A stretch of 64,000 nucleotides of DNA from Clostridium sardiniense. Its GTDB lineage: Bacteria > Bacillota > Clostridia > Clostridiales > Clostridiaceae. The translations under genes and the position numbers were made by a program. This document shows, one piece after another, positions 25,709 through 35,086 of this stretch. A model generated the notes under the pieces. The model made no database searches, was not told the DNA's origin, and worked only from the letters and a program-made list of their open reading frames with translations. Location of the stretch: NCBI RefSeq assembly GCF_016907995.1, contig NZ_JAFBDA010000007.1, forward strand, positions 114,649 through 178,648, in the 5' to 3' direction. Numbering within the stretch: position 1 is the stretch's first letter; each line of letters starts with the position of its first letter.

Positions 25709-27868
25709 CTATTCCGCTATTCCTGATTCTTCAAATTTATCTTCAAATTTCTTTACTTGTTTACATACCTTTTCCTTAAATAATATACCTATAATTAATG
25801 CTATTGCTGCAAATACAATTAACATTACAATATCAAGTACTACGCTACTTATAAGAGGTCCAGCTATAGCTTCTCTAAAACCTCCAAGTCCATAAGTAAA
25901 TGGGAAAAATGGTTGCAATACTCTAAAGAATTTTGGATCAACTTCAATTGGATAAGTTCCTCCTGAACCCGCAATTTGAATTACCATAAGTATTATTGCA
26001 ATTGCTTTACCTATATTTCCAAATAGTGATACTAATGTATAGATAATTGTACAGAATGATAAGGAACAAAGGACACCAAATAGTATAAATAACGGTGTAT
26101 TTACAGTTTGAACTCCTAATAAATACTTATCACCTAATGCAATAATAAATCCTTGTATTGATCCAAGTAATGCAAATGTAATAAATTTTCCTAAATATTT
26201 TTGTCTTATAGTAAGATTTTCGCTTCCTTCAAATTCAGTTACAGCTGTTGAAAGAAGTGATGTTAATACAAGGCCTCCAACCCATGTTGCAAGTACAGAG
26301 TATATTGGCGCCATACCTGAGCCATAGTTTGCAACCTTATATATTGATTCGTCTTTAATATTAAATGGGTTTGATATATACTCACCCATAACTTCTGGCT
26401 TACTTTGGAGTATTGATACAATAGCAGCTAGATTATCATTGCTAACTTCTCCAAGCTTTTTGCTTAGCTCACCTATTCCACCTTTAAAATACTCTAGTTT
26501 TTCTTTTAAATCATTTGCTGTATCTGATGTTAAGCTTGTACCTTGTAGTGCTGATCCTATAAGTTTATCTATATTTGTTACCATTCCCTTTGAACTACCA
26601 AGTAGCTTATTTGCTTCTTCTGTTGCTTTAATATAATTATCACAAATTCCTGTAAGTGCCTTTTTAGTATTTGTATTATACTCATTTATAACTGAATTTG
26701 TTTTGTTGTTCATTGAAGAATTTAAAGAATCTAATTGACTTAATATATCACTATTTAACTTTCCTGTTGATTGAAGAGATTTATCTAAATCATCTAGCTT
26801 ATCATTTTCATTATTTAATGATGCCTTTAAATTGTTCAATGAAGAAATCATATCAGAAATTTTACTATTACTTGCTTTCTTATTTAATTCAGTTAAGAAT
26901 TTTACGATATTATCAATACTACCATTCATGTAGCTAATTTCTTGCTTCATTATTGATATTGTTGTACTTACTCCTTCAGAAGTTCCAGATGATAATGCTT
27001 TATTTAAACTTTCCAATAAAACACTCATTTTATTTCCTGAGGAATGTATTTGATTTAAGTTAATATCTAAGCTATTAAAAGAATTATTCATTGTATTTTT
27101 TGTATAAGTAGTTAATTCCTTTGACTCTTTAGTACTATCTTGAATTGTATTAATTCCACTTGTTATTTGTGGAAGAGTATCTTTTATACTGTTTAGATAA
27201 GTATTTAAGTTTTTAGCATTATTACTTGTATCTCCTAATGCACCTAAAATAAGATTAATATTCTTATTTATATTAATTACAGCATTTTTAAGCTGAATTA
27301 TTTCATCCTTATTCTTTTCAAGCTTATCTCCAACTTGATTAAGTGAAGAAAATACAGTCTTATTTACAGTTGATACAAAATTAGATTTAATCTCATTAAC
27401 TAGCTGTCCTTCTGCAACTTCTGTAATCTTACCTGCAACTGGATTCGCCTTTGTATCAACCTTATATGTAATTTCTGGCTTCTTAGGGCTATCTGTTGTA
27501 AGACTTGTAAGATCCTTTGAGAAATTCTCTGGAATTTCTATAATAGCATAGTATGTACCATCTATAATACCTATATTAGCTTGCTTAGAATTAACAAATT
27601 TCCATCCTATTGATTTATTACTTTTAAGTTCAGAAACTACTTCATCCCCCATGTTCATTTCCTTAGAACCTATTGTTGTCCCTTTATCGTTATTGACCAC
27701 AGCTATTGGAACTGTACTTGTATTTTCGTAAGGATTCCAACAAGCTTCTATATTTACCCATGCATAAAGTGAAGGGATAACACATACTCCAGCTATTATT
27801 AACATTGCAACTGGATTTTTAATAATTGCTCTCATATCTCTCTTAAATACAGAAAGAATATTTTTCAT
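25709..27868 (-). CDS. YhgE/Pip-family membrane protein, copy A
   Basis: This 719-residue paralogue has the same layout as its downstream neighbour: an N-terminal segment with NPVAMLIIAGVCVIPSLYAW, WVNIEACWNPYENT, a coiled-coil ectodomain with Asn/Ser-rich heptad-like runs, and C-terminal segments ending YPIEVDPKFFRVLQPFFPFT and LGGFREAIAG. The membrane parts of the two copies are much more alike than the ectodomains, which have diverged strongly. This pattern suggests gene duplication followed by specialization of the outside part, perhaps with hetero-oligomer formation (inference). It is the first gene of the pair and starts after GGAGGTGAATT. Confidence 0.85.
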   Translation of the reverse strand: MKNILSVFKRDMRAIIKNPVAMLIIAGVCVIPSLYAWVNIEACWNPYENTSTVPIAVVNNDKGTTIGSKEMNMGDEVVSELKSNKSIGWKFVNSKQANIGIIDGTYYAIIEIPENFSKDLTSLTTDSPKKPEITYKVDTKANPVAGKITEVAEGQLVNEIKSNFVSTVNKTVFSSLNQVGDKLEKNKDEIIQLKNAVININKNINLILGALGDTSNNAKNLNTYLNSIKDTLPQITSGINTIQDSTKESKELTTYTKNTMNNSFNSLDINLNQIHSSGNKMSVLLESLNKALSSGTSEGVSTTISIMKQEISYMNGSIDNIVKFLTELNKKASNSKISDMISSLNNLKASLNNENDKLDDLDKSLQSTGKLNSDILSQLDSLNSSMNNKTNSVINEYNTNTKKALTGICDNYIKATEEANKLLGSSKGMVTNIDKLIGSALQGTSLTSDTANDLKEKLEYFKGGIGELSKKLGEVSNDNLAAIVSILQSKPEVMGEYISNPFNIKDESIYKVANYGSGMAPIYSVLATWVGGLVLTSLLSTAVTEFEGSENLTIRQKYLGKFITFALLGSIQGFIIALGDKYLLGVQTVNTPLFILFGVLCSLSFCTIIYTLVSLFGNIGKAIAIILMVIQIAGSGGTYPIEVDPKFFRVLQPFFPFTYGLGGFREAIAGPLISSVVLDIVMLIVFAAIALIIGILFKEKVCKQVKKFEDKFEESGIAE

Positions 27869-28105
27869 AATTCACCTCCAAATATTTTCACAATATTAAT
27901 TTTATCAACTTTAAATGTATTATTATAAAATTTTCTGTTAAGTTTCTATGTCTTATTTTCTACCACATGTCGTTATGCTGCATAAAATCTCAATATCTAT
28001 ATATAACTATTAATGAAATGTTTATATTTATTTAACTTATTTATAGCTTTAATGTGATAAAGTTAAATATTATATAAAACAACATTGACATTTAGGAGGA
28101 ACATA

Positions 28106-29605
28106 ATGAGCGAAAATCATCATAAAAAACTGACACTTATATCACTGATACTAATGATATTCACCTCTGTATTTGGATTTACAAATATAGCTAGAGCCTA
28201 CTTACTTATGGGTTATGGTGCAATTCCATGGTACATATTATCAGCAATTACATTCTTTATTCCATATTCATTCATGATGGCTGAATACGGTGCTGCTTTT
28301 AAAAATGAAAAAGGTGGGATTTATTCATGGATGGACAAATCTGTAGGATCTAAGTATGCATTTGTTGTAACATTTATGTGGTATACTTCATACATAATTT
28401 GGATGGTATCTACATCATCATCAATATGGGTTCCACTTTCTAATATGATATTTGGAGAAGATAAAACTTCTACTTGGTCTTTATTTGGATTAAGTGCTCC
28501 ACATACTATGGCAGTTCTTGCAATAATATTATTTGTTATAATCACATTTACTGCTTCAAAAGGATTAAATGGAATTAAAAAAGTTACATCTATTGGTGGT
28601 ACATTTATAGCACTTTCAAATATAATTTTATTAATTGGTGCAATTATAGTACTTGTAGCAAATGATTTTAAATTAGCACAACCAATTGCAGCATCCTCCT
28701 TCGTTTCTTCGCCAAATCCGGCCTATCAATCACCTATTGGTATTTTAGGCTTTATGGTATTTGCAATCTTTGCATATGGTGGACTTGAAGCTATTGGTGG
28801 ATTAGTTGACCAAACTGAACATCCAGAAAAAACTTTCCCTAAGGGAGTTAAAATAGCTGCTATAGTTATTGCAATTGGATACTCACTTGGAATATTATGT
28901 GTTGGTTTCTTTACAAACTGGTCTATTACGCTAGATAAAACTACAGTTAATATGGCTAATGCAGGTTACGTTGTTATGAATAACTTAGGCTATACTTTAG
29001 GTCTTGCATTAAATCTTGGTGCATCTGGTGCAGCAGCTTTAGGCGCATTCTTCTCAAGATTTATTGGACTATCAATGTTCTTAGCATTAATGGGTGCATT
29101 CTTTACATTAACATACTCTCCAATAAAACAACTTATCGAGGGTACACCTAAAGCAATATGGCCAAAATCATGGGTTAAACTTGATAAAAACAATATGCCA
29201 AAGAATGCAATGTGGGTTCAATGCATTGTAGTTGTAGCTATTATTTTAATCTCATCATTCGGTGGAGATACAGCTTCAACATTCTTAAATTATTTAATAC
29301 TAATGAGTAATGTTGCTATGACAATTCCTTATGCATTTATTGCTTTTGCATTTATTTCATTTAAGAAAAAGGAAAATATACATAAGCCATTTGTTATGTA
29401 TAAGAGCCATACAGCAACAACAATTTGGACAATTATAGTTATAATAACTATTGCCTTTGCAAATATATTTACTATAATAAAACCGATATTAGACTCTGGT
29501 GACTATGTTGCAACAATATTCCAAATTGCAGGACCAGTAGTATTTGGTGCTATTGCATTAATACTTTATGATAGATACGAAAAGAAACTAAAATTTAATA
29601 AGTAA
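28106..29605 (+). CDS. yjeM: YjeM-type amino acid permease (APC superfamily)
   Basis: The 499-residue protein has about twelve membrane segments and resembles E. coli YjeM of the glutamate:GABA antiporter branch of the APC superfamily. Shared stretches include LMIFTSVFGFTNIARAY at the N-terminus, MMAEYGAAFKNEKGGIYSWM near residue 55, FAIFAYGGLEAIGGLVD near 220 and GAFFTLTYSPIKQLIEGTPK near 330. It probably exchanges or imports an amino acid; the substrate of YjeM itself is not settled. The ATG at 28106 follows AGGAGGAACATA; an upstream in-frame TTG lacks a site. Monocistronic, with a strong terminator. Confidence 0.85.
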   Translation: MSENHHKKLTLISLILMIFTSVFGFTNIARAYLLMGYGAIPWYILSAITFFIPYSFMMAEYGAAFKNEKGGIYSWMDKSVGSKYAFVVTFMWYTSYIIWMVSTSSSIWVPLSNMIFGEDKTSTWSLFGLSAPHTMAVLAIILFVIITFTASKGLNGIKKVTSIGGTFIALSNIILLIGAIIVLVANDFKLAQPIAASSFVSSPNPAYQSPIGILGFMVFAIFAYGGLEAIGGLVDQTEHPEKTFPKGVKIAAIVIAIGYSLGILCVGFFTNWSITLDKTTVNMANAGYVVMNNLGYTLGLALNLGASGAAALGAFFSRFIGLSMFLALMGAFFTLTYSPIKQLIEGTPKAIWPKSWVKLDKNNMPKNAMWVQCIVVVAIILISSFGGDTASTFLNYLILMSNVAMTIPYAFIAFAFISFKKKENIHKPFVMYKSHTATTIWTIIVIITIAFANIFTIIKPILDSGDYVATIFQIAGPVVFGAIALILYDRYEKKLKFNK

Positions 29606-29635
29606 TTTTAATATCTTATTAAAAAATAAATATAA

Positions 29636-29675
29636 AAGAAGGCATATAATTACTTAAAATTATATGCCTTCTTAT
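29636..29675. terminator. Bidirectional terminator between yjeM and the Moco operon
   Basis: A 16-bp perfect stem (29636-29651 with 29658-29673, containing GAAGGCATATAATT) and a loop of about six bases separate the converging genes, with T-rich flanks on both strands. Confidence 0.85.
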
Positions 29676-29718
29676 TACATTAACTATATTTATTCTTACT
29701 ATTTACATTAGCTATTTT

Positions 29719-30147
29719 TTATATTAACTCTGCTTTATCATTAACTTTAATAGTTCCACCTTTTAGAACTTTACTAAATACGCCATGTATAGGCATTATA
29801 CACTTTCCTACTCTATGGAATATTTCACATTCATTATGGCACTTCTTCCCTATTTGAGTTATTTCTAGGATAGCCTCTCCTATTTGAATCTTTTGACCCA
29901 CTGGAAGTTCATCAACTTCTATTCCATCTATTACGATGTTTTCTCCAAAATCTCCAAACTTAACATTACCGCCTTGTGCGTTGAAGTCTTCGATCTTTTT
30001 AAGCTCTAATAAGCTTACTTGTCTATGCCACTTTCCTGCATGAGCATCATCTTTTACTCCAAAATCTTCAATTAAAAGCGCCTCTTCTACTTTATATTTC
30101 GCAGTTCCTTTTTTAGGACTTGTGCAAATTGCTGCTATCTTTGCCAT
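29719..30147 (-). CDS. MOSC-domain protein
   Basis: The 142-residue protein is a stand-alone MOSC domain, with VKDDAHAGKWHRQVSLLELK near residue 31, FGENIVIDGI near 66 and the Cys-containing IGKKCHNECEIFHRVGKCIMP near 116. MOSC domains are associated with molybdenum cofactor handling and sulfur carriage. It is the last gene of the Moco operon, 2 bp after moaA, which supports a role in cofactor processing or delivery to the molybdoenzyme encoded first in the operon. Its exact reaction is unknown. Confidence 0.87.
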   Translation of the reverse strand: MAKIAAICTSPKKGTAKYKVEEALLIEDFGVKDDAHAGKWHRQVSLLELKKIEDFNAQGGNVKFGDFGENIVIDGIEVDELPVGQKIQIGEAILEITQIGKKCHNECEIFHRVGKCIMPIHGVFSKVLKGGTIKVNDKAELI

Positions 30148-30149
30148 AG

Positions 30150-31130
30150 CTATCCTCCTATTTCATTCATAAACTTTTCTTCTTTATTGTTATCCTGAAC
30201 CTTAAATAAATACTTTTCTGGCTTATTATATATGCCATCTTTAATTGTAGCTTTTAACTCATCATCACTAACTCCATTTTCTAAAAGAGCTTTAAGATTG
30301 ATTCCACTTTTCCAATTTAGGCATTGCTTAAGCATTCCATCTGTTGTAATTCTTATTCTATTACAATCACTGCAAAAACAATTACTCATAGCACTTATGA
30401 ATCCAACTCTACCTATTGCATTTTCGAGCTTTATATACTCAGCCGGTCCATCGTGCATATTTCTCTTTTCTTCTTTGAATTTAAGCTCTTTATCCTTTAA
30501 AAATTTAATTAATTCTTCGTTTGATAATCCAGTATACTTTTTACCTTCACCTATTGGCATAAGTTCTATAAATCTAACATCCATATTCTTATTTAATGTT
30601 AAGTTTACTAAATCAATTATTTCATCATCATTAATGCCCTTAATTATAACTACATTTAGCTTAACCTTAATTCCTCTATCTAAACATTTATCAATAGCTG
30701 ATACAACCTTATCTAAGCTTCCGCCTCTTGTTATTTTAGAGTATTTAACTTTATCTAATGTATCTAAACTTATATTTACCTTCTTTAGTCCATTATCAAT
30801 TAGCTCATTTGCTTTATCATCTAATAATATTCCGTTTGTTGTAATTGCAATTTCTTCTATTCCATCTATAGAATTTATCCTTTTTATTAAGTCAACTATC
30901 CCAGGACATACAAGAGGTTCTCCCCCTGTAAGTCTTATCTTTCTAATACCAAGCTTTGATGCTTCCCTTGCAATTCTATAAATTTCTTCATTAGAAAGTC
31001 TCTTCTCTTCTTTGCAGAATACACTTCCTTTCTCTGGCATGCAATATACACATCTTAAATTACATTTATCAGTAATAGAAATTCTAAGATAGTCTACATT
31101 TCTTCCATATCTATCTTGTATTGTCCTCAC
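30150..31130 (-). CDS. moaA: GTP 3',8-cyclase MoaA (radical SAM)
   Basis: The 326-residue protein carries the radical-SAM cluster CNLRCVYC near residue 23, a second cluster site CFCSDCNRIRITTDGMLKQC near 250-270, and the conserved C-terminal Gly-Gly pair. It starts molybdopterin synthesis by rearranging GTP into 3',8-cyclo-7,8-dihydro-GTP. The start is odd: the only standard codon is GTG at 31130, right after GAG with almost no spacer. The family N-terminus (M-x-D-x-YGR) would align with an ATA three codons later (IQDRYGR), which sits at ideal distance from AGGTGAGG. I keep GTG but flag it. It lies between moaC and the MOSC gene. Confidence 0.93.
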   Translation of the reverse strand: MRTIQDRYGRNVDYLRISITDKCNLRCVYCMPEKGSVFCKEEKRLSNEEIYRIAREASKLGIRKIRLTGGEPLVCPGIVDLIKRINSIDGIEEIAITTNGILLDDKANELIDNGLKKVNISLDTLDKVKYSKITRGGSLDKVVSAIDKCLDRGIKVKLNVVIIKGINDDEIIDLVNLTLNKNMDVRFIELMPIGEGKKYTGLSNEELIKFLKDKELKFKEEKRNMHDGPAEYIKLENAIGRVGFISAMSNCFCSDCNRIRITTDGMLKQCLNWKSGINLKALLENGVSDDELKATIKDGIYNKPEKYLFKVQDNNKEEKFMNEIGG

Positions 31131-31139
31131 CTCAAAACA

Positions 31140-31616
31140 CTAATAATTAAATTCTCCACTCTTTCCACCAGTTTTTTTAACTAAGTGTATTCCGCCTATT
31201 TCCATTCTCTTATCTACAGCTTTACACATATCATAGATAGTTAATGCTGCAACAGAAACTCCTGTTAAAGCTTCCATTTCAACACCTGTCTTTTCAAAGA
31301 TTTTCACTTTAGAATTAATTATAATCTCTGAATTATCTTCATCTATTTCAAAGTCTATACTACATCCATTTATCATAAGTGGGTGACACATAGGAATTAA
31401 ATCTGATGCTTTTTTAATTGCCATAATGCCTGCAACTCTTGCCACTCCAAGAACATCACCTTTTCCTATCTCTCCATTTTTTATAAGGTCAATAGTCTCT
31501 TTACTTGTTTTAACTTTTCCTGTTGCAATTGCAACTCTCTCAGTTTTATTCTTTTCAGTTACATCTACCATAACTGCATTTCCTTCATTATCAAAATGTG
31601 TAAATCTATCTTTCAT
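31140..31616 (-). CDS. moaC: Cyclic pyranopterin monophosphate synthase MoaC
   Basis: The 158-residue protein has [40 protein letters not shown] and the active-site region [26 protein letters not shown]. It converts the MoaA product to cyclic pyranopterin monophosphate. The ATG at 31616 is chosen because AAAGGAGAATAATTTT precedes it; an in-frame ATG at 31667 lies inside the upstream gene and would add an unrelated N-terminus. It follows the preceding molybdopterin-binding protein gene by 4 bp and is coupled with moaA. Confidence 0.94.
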   Translation of the reverse strand: MKDRFTHFDNEGNAVMVDVTEKNKTERVAIATGKVKTSKETIDLIKNGEIGKGDVLGVARVAGIMAIKKASDLIPMCHPLMINGCSIDFEIDEDNSEIIINSKVKIFEKTGVEMEALTGVSVAALTIYDMCKAVDKRMEIGGIHLVKKTGGKSGEFNY

Positions 31617-31620
31617 AAAA

Positions 31621-32640
31621 TTATTCTCCTTTTCCGAAGGAACAATGTGGAAAGGTGCAAACTTCACAGCTTAAGCATAATCCTCCATGTCCATATAACG
31701 CAATATCTCTAAAACTTAATCTTTCATCACTTAATATTCTAGGTAACACTAAATCAAAGACAGTTCTCTTAGAATACATTACACATCCTGGTAGACCTAA
31801 TATCGGAATATCTCTACTATATGCTAATAATAGCATTGCTCCTGGAAGTACTGGTGCCCCATATGTTATAACTTCTGCTCCGCACTCTTTTATTGCAGTT
31901 GGAGTTACATCATCAGGGTCTACAGACATACCACCTGTACATACTATCATTTCTGCACCTGAATCTATAGCCTTCTTAATTTCTAAAGCTATTCCTTCTT
32001 TATCATCTGGAAGTATAACCTGATTTTCTAAAGTACATCCGAAATACTCTATCTTTTTCTTTACAGCAGGTCCAAATGCGTCCTTTATTCTTCCATGATA
32101 TACTTCACTTCCTGTAGTTATCATGTGTACCTTTTTAGGTTTAATATCTATAACTTTAATTATCTTTTCTTTTATTAATTTCTCTGCTTCTATTATCTTT
32201 TCTTCATCAATTACTAAAGGAATTACTCTTGTTGCACCAACAAGCTCACCTTTCTTTACAGGAGTATTATTTTGTATAGTTGAAACTATTATATCTCCTA
32301 GCATATTTATTTCTAGTAACTTTTCTTTATCTATTTTTAAAAGACCATCTTTTGAAGCTATAAAGTTAATCTTACCTTCTTTTATTTCTCCAAACTCTAA
32401 TCCTTCTCCACAAACTAAATCTTTTAATCTTATAGCTGCATCATTTTCATGAAGAACACCCTCTTTATTTTCCCAGACATAAATATGTTCTTTTCCTATT
32501 GATAATAATTCATTTATATCTTCTTCTTTTATTATATGACCTTTTTTAAAGGCTCTTCCTTTAAACTCTCCTGGTACTATCTTTGTAATATCATGACATA
32601 ATACCATTCCTACAGCATCTTGTACTCTAACACTCTTCAT
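31621..32640 (-). CDS. Molybdopterin-binding (MoCF-domain) protein with Cys-rich tail
   Basis: The 339-residue protein resembles the clostridial MoeA-related proteins: an N-terminal region with [21 protein letters not shown], then a MoCF_biosynth domain (about 165-305) with [13 protein letters not shown] and [21 protein letters not shown]. It ends in a compact Cys/His tail, C322-x2-C325-x2-C328-x3-H332-C333, which could bind a metal or a small Fe-S cluster. It is shorter than the MoeA encoded at 35657-36853, so the operon carries two MoeA-related proteins. Likely role: insertion or handling of molybdenum or a precursor (inference). Confidence 0.8.
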   Translation of the reverse strand: MKSVRVQDAVGMVLCHDITKIVPGEFKGRAFKKGHIIKEEDINELLSIGKEHIYVWENKEGVLHENDAAIRLKDLVCGEGLEFGEIKEGKINFIASKDGLLKIDKEKLLEINMLGDIIVSTIQNNTPVKKGELVGATRVIPLVIDEEKIIEAEKLIKEKIIKVIDIKPKKVHMITTGSEVYHGRIKDAFGPAVKKKIEYFGCTLENQVILPDDKEGIALEIKKAIDSGAEMIVCTGGMSVDPDDVTPTAIKECGAEVITYGAPVLPGAMLLLAYSRDIPILGLPGCVMYSKRTVFDLVLPRILSDERLSFRDIALYGHGGLCLSCEVCTFPHCSFGKGE

Positions 32641-32653
32641 ATTTGTTCTCTCC

Positions 32654-33310
32654 TTAAGATATTCTTTTAAGTATTCTGTTGTATGACATTGTTAAAATCA
32701 CAGAAATAATAACAATTATAATAAGTATTGTCTTTGCAGTTGTTTCATCATTATTTTCTATAGCATAATACATAGCCATCGGAACTGTCTGAGTTTCTCC
32801 TGGAATATTTCCTGCAACTAATATAGTAGCACCAAATTCTCCAAAAACTCTTGCAATACTTAATATTAGCCCTGTAAGAATACCCTTTTTACATAATGGT
32901 AAACTAATCTTTTTAAATACTTGAATATTACTTGCTCCCATTTCTCTTGCTGCATTTTTTATATCCTCATTCACTCCTAAAAGTGGTGCTTTAATACTCT
33001 GATACATTACAGGAAGAGAAACAATAACACCTGCAACTACTGCTGCAAACCATGTAAATATTATTGTTAAATCAAAATTGTTAGAAAGAAATTCTCCAAT
33101 AAATCCTCTTTTTCCTAAAATTATTAATATTAAATATCCTACAGCTGAAGGTGGAAGAAACATTGGAAAAATCATTATAGTCTCTATAAAACTCTTCCCC
33201 TTGATTCCTCTTTCAACTAAGAAATATGATCCAATTATTGATAATACTAAGGTTATAACTACTGAAACTATTACTACCTTAAATGATATGACAAATGCAC
33301 TTAACATCAT
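32654..33310 (-). CDS. modB: Molybdate ABC transporter permease
   Basis: The 218-residue protein has five membrane segments and the binding-protein-dependent permease loop EMGASNIQVFKKISLPLCKKGILTG near residue 124-148, where the EAA motif contacts the ATPase. FGEFGATILVAGNIPGETQTVP near residue 158 is characteristic of ModB. It should carry molybdate (or tungstate) across the membrane together with the ModA lipoprotein encoded just upstream. No modC ATPase gene follows; the operon moves on to a MoCF gene, so the ATPase must come from elsewhere. It starts 2 bp after the modA stop. Confidence 0.92.
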   Translation of the reverse strand: MMLSAFVISFKVVIVSVVITLVLSIIGSYFLVERGIKGKSFIETIMIFPMFLPPSAVGYLILIILGKRGFIGEFLSNNFDLTIIFTWFAAVVAGVIVSLPVMYQSIKAPLLGVNEDIKNAAREMGASNIQVFKKISLPLCKKGILTGLILSIARVFGEFGATILVAGNIPGETQTVPMAMYYAIENNDETTAKTILIIIVIISVILTMSYNRILKRIS

Positions 33311-33312
33311 TT

Positions 33313-34089
33313 TTATTCTACTCCGAATCCGTATTCCTTAAATATCTCCTTGCTCTTATCACCCTTTAAAAAGTCAATAAACTTTTTGCTTTCATTCATA
33401 TTCTTACTATCTTTTAAGATACATAAAGAATACTCTATCATCTTATGATAATCATTTGGTACTTCATAAACTATCTTACTATCTTTTAGATTCATAGCAT
33501 CTGTTTTATAAACAAATCCATAATCTACATCTCCACTTTCAACATAGTTTACTACATTTGTAACACTCTTTGCATAAATAAATTTATCCTTTAAAGAATC
33601 CCAAATCTTTAGGTTATCTAAAGTTTGTTTAGTATATTGCCCTGCTGGAACTGTTGATACTTCTCCAACTCCAATTTTACCTTTTACCTTCTTTAATTCA
33701 TCTAAATTATCTATTTCCTTCTCATTATCTTTATTTCCTATTAACACTAAAGAATTTCTTAGGAAATTATAAGTCTCATCTTTTTTTACTAATCCTTCAT
33801 CTACTAATTCATTAGCATACTTAGTGTTTGCTGAAAAGAATATATCAACATTTGCACCTTCAGCAATTTGCTTTTTAAGTGTTCCAGATCCACCGCTATT
33901 ATAATTAACCTTTATTCCAGATTCTTTTTGGAATTCATCTTTAATTTTATCCATTGGTTTTTGTAGACTTGCTGCTATACTTACAGTGATCTCTTTATTT
34001 TCACTTTCTTTTTTACTTCCACATCCAGCTAATATTAACGAAAACGTCATAGCTCCAACTAACAGTCCTGCTATTACTTTCTTGCGCAT
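33313..34089 (-). CDS. modA: Molybdate-binding lipoprotein
   Basis: The 258-residue protein has a lipoprotein signal (MRKKVIAGLLVGAMTFSLIL, then AGCGS with the lipidated Cys near residue 23) and a periplasmic-binding-protein fold of ModA type: VSIAASLQKPMDKI near residue 36, VNYNSGGSGTLKKQIAEGANVDIFFSA near 60, and VNYVESGDVDYGFVYKTDA near 190. These Ser/Thr/Asp positions ring an oxyanion such as molybdate. Its ATG overlaps the preceding mogA stop by 16 bp and uses the AAAGGAAG inside mogA. It acts on the outer face of the membrane and feeds ModB. Confidence 0.92.
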   Translation of the reverse strand: MRKKVIAGLLVGAMTFSLILAGCGSKKESENKEITVSIAASLQKPMDKIKDEFQKESGIKVNYNSGGSGTLKKQIAEGANVDIFFSANTKYANELVDEGLVKKDETYNFLRNSLVLIGNKDNEKEIDNLDELKKVKGKIGVGEVSTVPAGQYTKQTLDNLKIWDSLKDKFIYAKSVTNVVNYVESGDVDYGFVYKTDAMNLKDSKIVYEVPNDYHKMIEYSLCILKDSKNMNESKKFIDFLKGDKSKEIFKEYGFGVE

Positions 34090-34574
34090 TCTGAAGCACT
34101 TCCTTTCATTATATCTAATCCATGTTTTAAATCATTTAATATGTAATCTAATATTTCTTCACATGCCTTTGGACTTCCTGGCATATTTACAATTAGTGTT
34201 TTGTTTCTAATACCAGCAGTCCCTCTAGATAACATTGCTCTTTTTGTTATTGTAAAGCTATAATTTCTAATAGCTTCTGCTATTCCAAGAGCTTCCTTAT
34301 GTATTATATCTTTAGTTGCCTCTGGAGTTATGTCTCTATCACTAAAACCTGTCCCTCCTGTTGTAAGCACTAAATCCACACCTATCTCATCACTCATATA
34401 TTTCATTTCATTTGCAAGTTCTTCTCTTTCATCTGGAAGAACTACATACCTTTTTGTTATAAACCCACACTTTTCAGTTATATTTTTTATAACTTCTCCA
34501 CTCTTATCTTCACGTTCTCCTTTTGACCCTTTGTCACTACTGGTTATTATCCCTAGAGTATACATCTTTAACAT
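34074..34574 (-). CDS. mogA: Molybdopterin adenylyltransferase (MogA/MoaB family)
   Basis: The 166-residue protein is a single MoCF domain with LGIITSSDKGSKGEREDKSG at the N-terminus, VDLVLTTGGTGFSDRDITPEAT near residue 79 and NKTLIVNMPGSPKACEEIL near 125. It should adenylate molybdopterin before metal insertion by MoeA. MogA and MoaB cannot be told apart reliably by eye. It overlaps mobB upstream by 7 bp and modA downstream by 16 bp. Confidence 0.88.
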   Translation of the reverse strand: MLKMYTLGIITSSDKGSKGEREDKSGEVIKNITEKCGFITKRYVVLPDEREELANEMKYMSDEIGVDLVLTTGGTGFSDRDITPEATKDIIHKEALGIAEAIRNYSFTITKRAMLSRGTAGIRNKTLIVNMPGSPKACEEILDYILNDLKHGLDIMKGSASECARK

Positions 34575-35086
34575 CTCCTCTCTTTTCCATTATATTTCAA
34601 ACTTTCTAAACAGTCTATCAACATTTCGTAATCATTAATATAGACTTCTTTTACTCCTTGTATATTTAATTTTGTATCTGTTGCTAAACATATTAATTTA
34701 TTCCTTGGAGTAATTATCTTCTTACTAACTTCTCCTCTAAATATTTCAATCTTTTGAAGAGAACTTTTTTTATATCCTTCTACTATTACAAAATCTTTAT
34801 CAGATACCATATTAATTAATTCTTCAAGAGGCACTTCATTTTCTACTTCTTTTATCATTGCCATTCTATTTTCAGATGATATTATTACAGTTTCAGAACC
34901 TGCCTCTCTATGTCTATAAGTATCTTTTCCTTTTTTATCTATATCAAATCCATGAGCATCGTGTTTTATTGTTCCTACTGAATATCCTCTACTTTTAAGC
35001 TCTTTTATCATACCTTCAATAACTGTTGTTTTTCCAACATTCGATACTTCACTAACAACATTTACTACAAATGCCATGTTACTCAC
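34568..35086 (-). CDS. mobB: Molybdopterin-guanine dinucleotide adapter MobB
   Basis: The 172-residue protein has a P-loop near its start, VVSEVSNVGKTTVIEGMI, in which one usual Ser is replaced to give NVGKTT, followed by SVGTIKHDAHGFDIDKKGKDTYRHREAGS, typical of MobB. It is a GTP-binding partner of MobA in forming the guanine dinucleotide cofactor used by DMSO-reductase-family enzymes such as the one encoded at 36925-39000. It overlaps mobA by 8 bp. Confidence 0.9.
   Translation of the reverse strand: MSNMAFVVNVVSEVSNVGKTTVIEGMIKELKSRGYSVGTIKHDAHGFDIDKKGKDTYRHREAGSETVIISSENRMAMIKEVENEVPLEELINMVSDKDFVIVEGYKKSSLQKIEIFRGEVSKKIITPRNKLICLATDTKLNIQGVKEVYINDYEMLIDCLESLKYNGKERRC

Noticed and set aside
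30232..30981. A 249-codon plus-strand open frame opposite moaA
   Set aside because: It is the antisense shadow of moaA, rich in Ser/Leu/Ile with no ribosome site or recognisable domain. MoaA on the other strand is complete and conserved.
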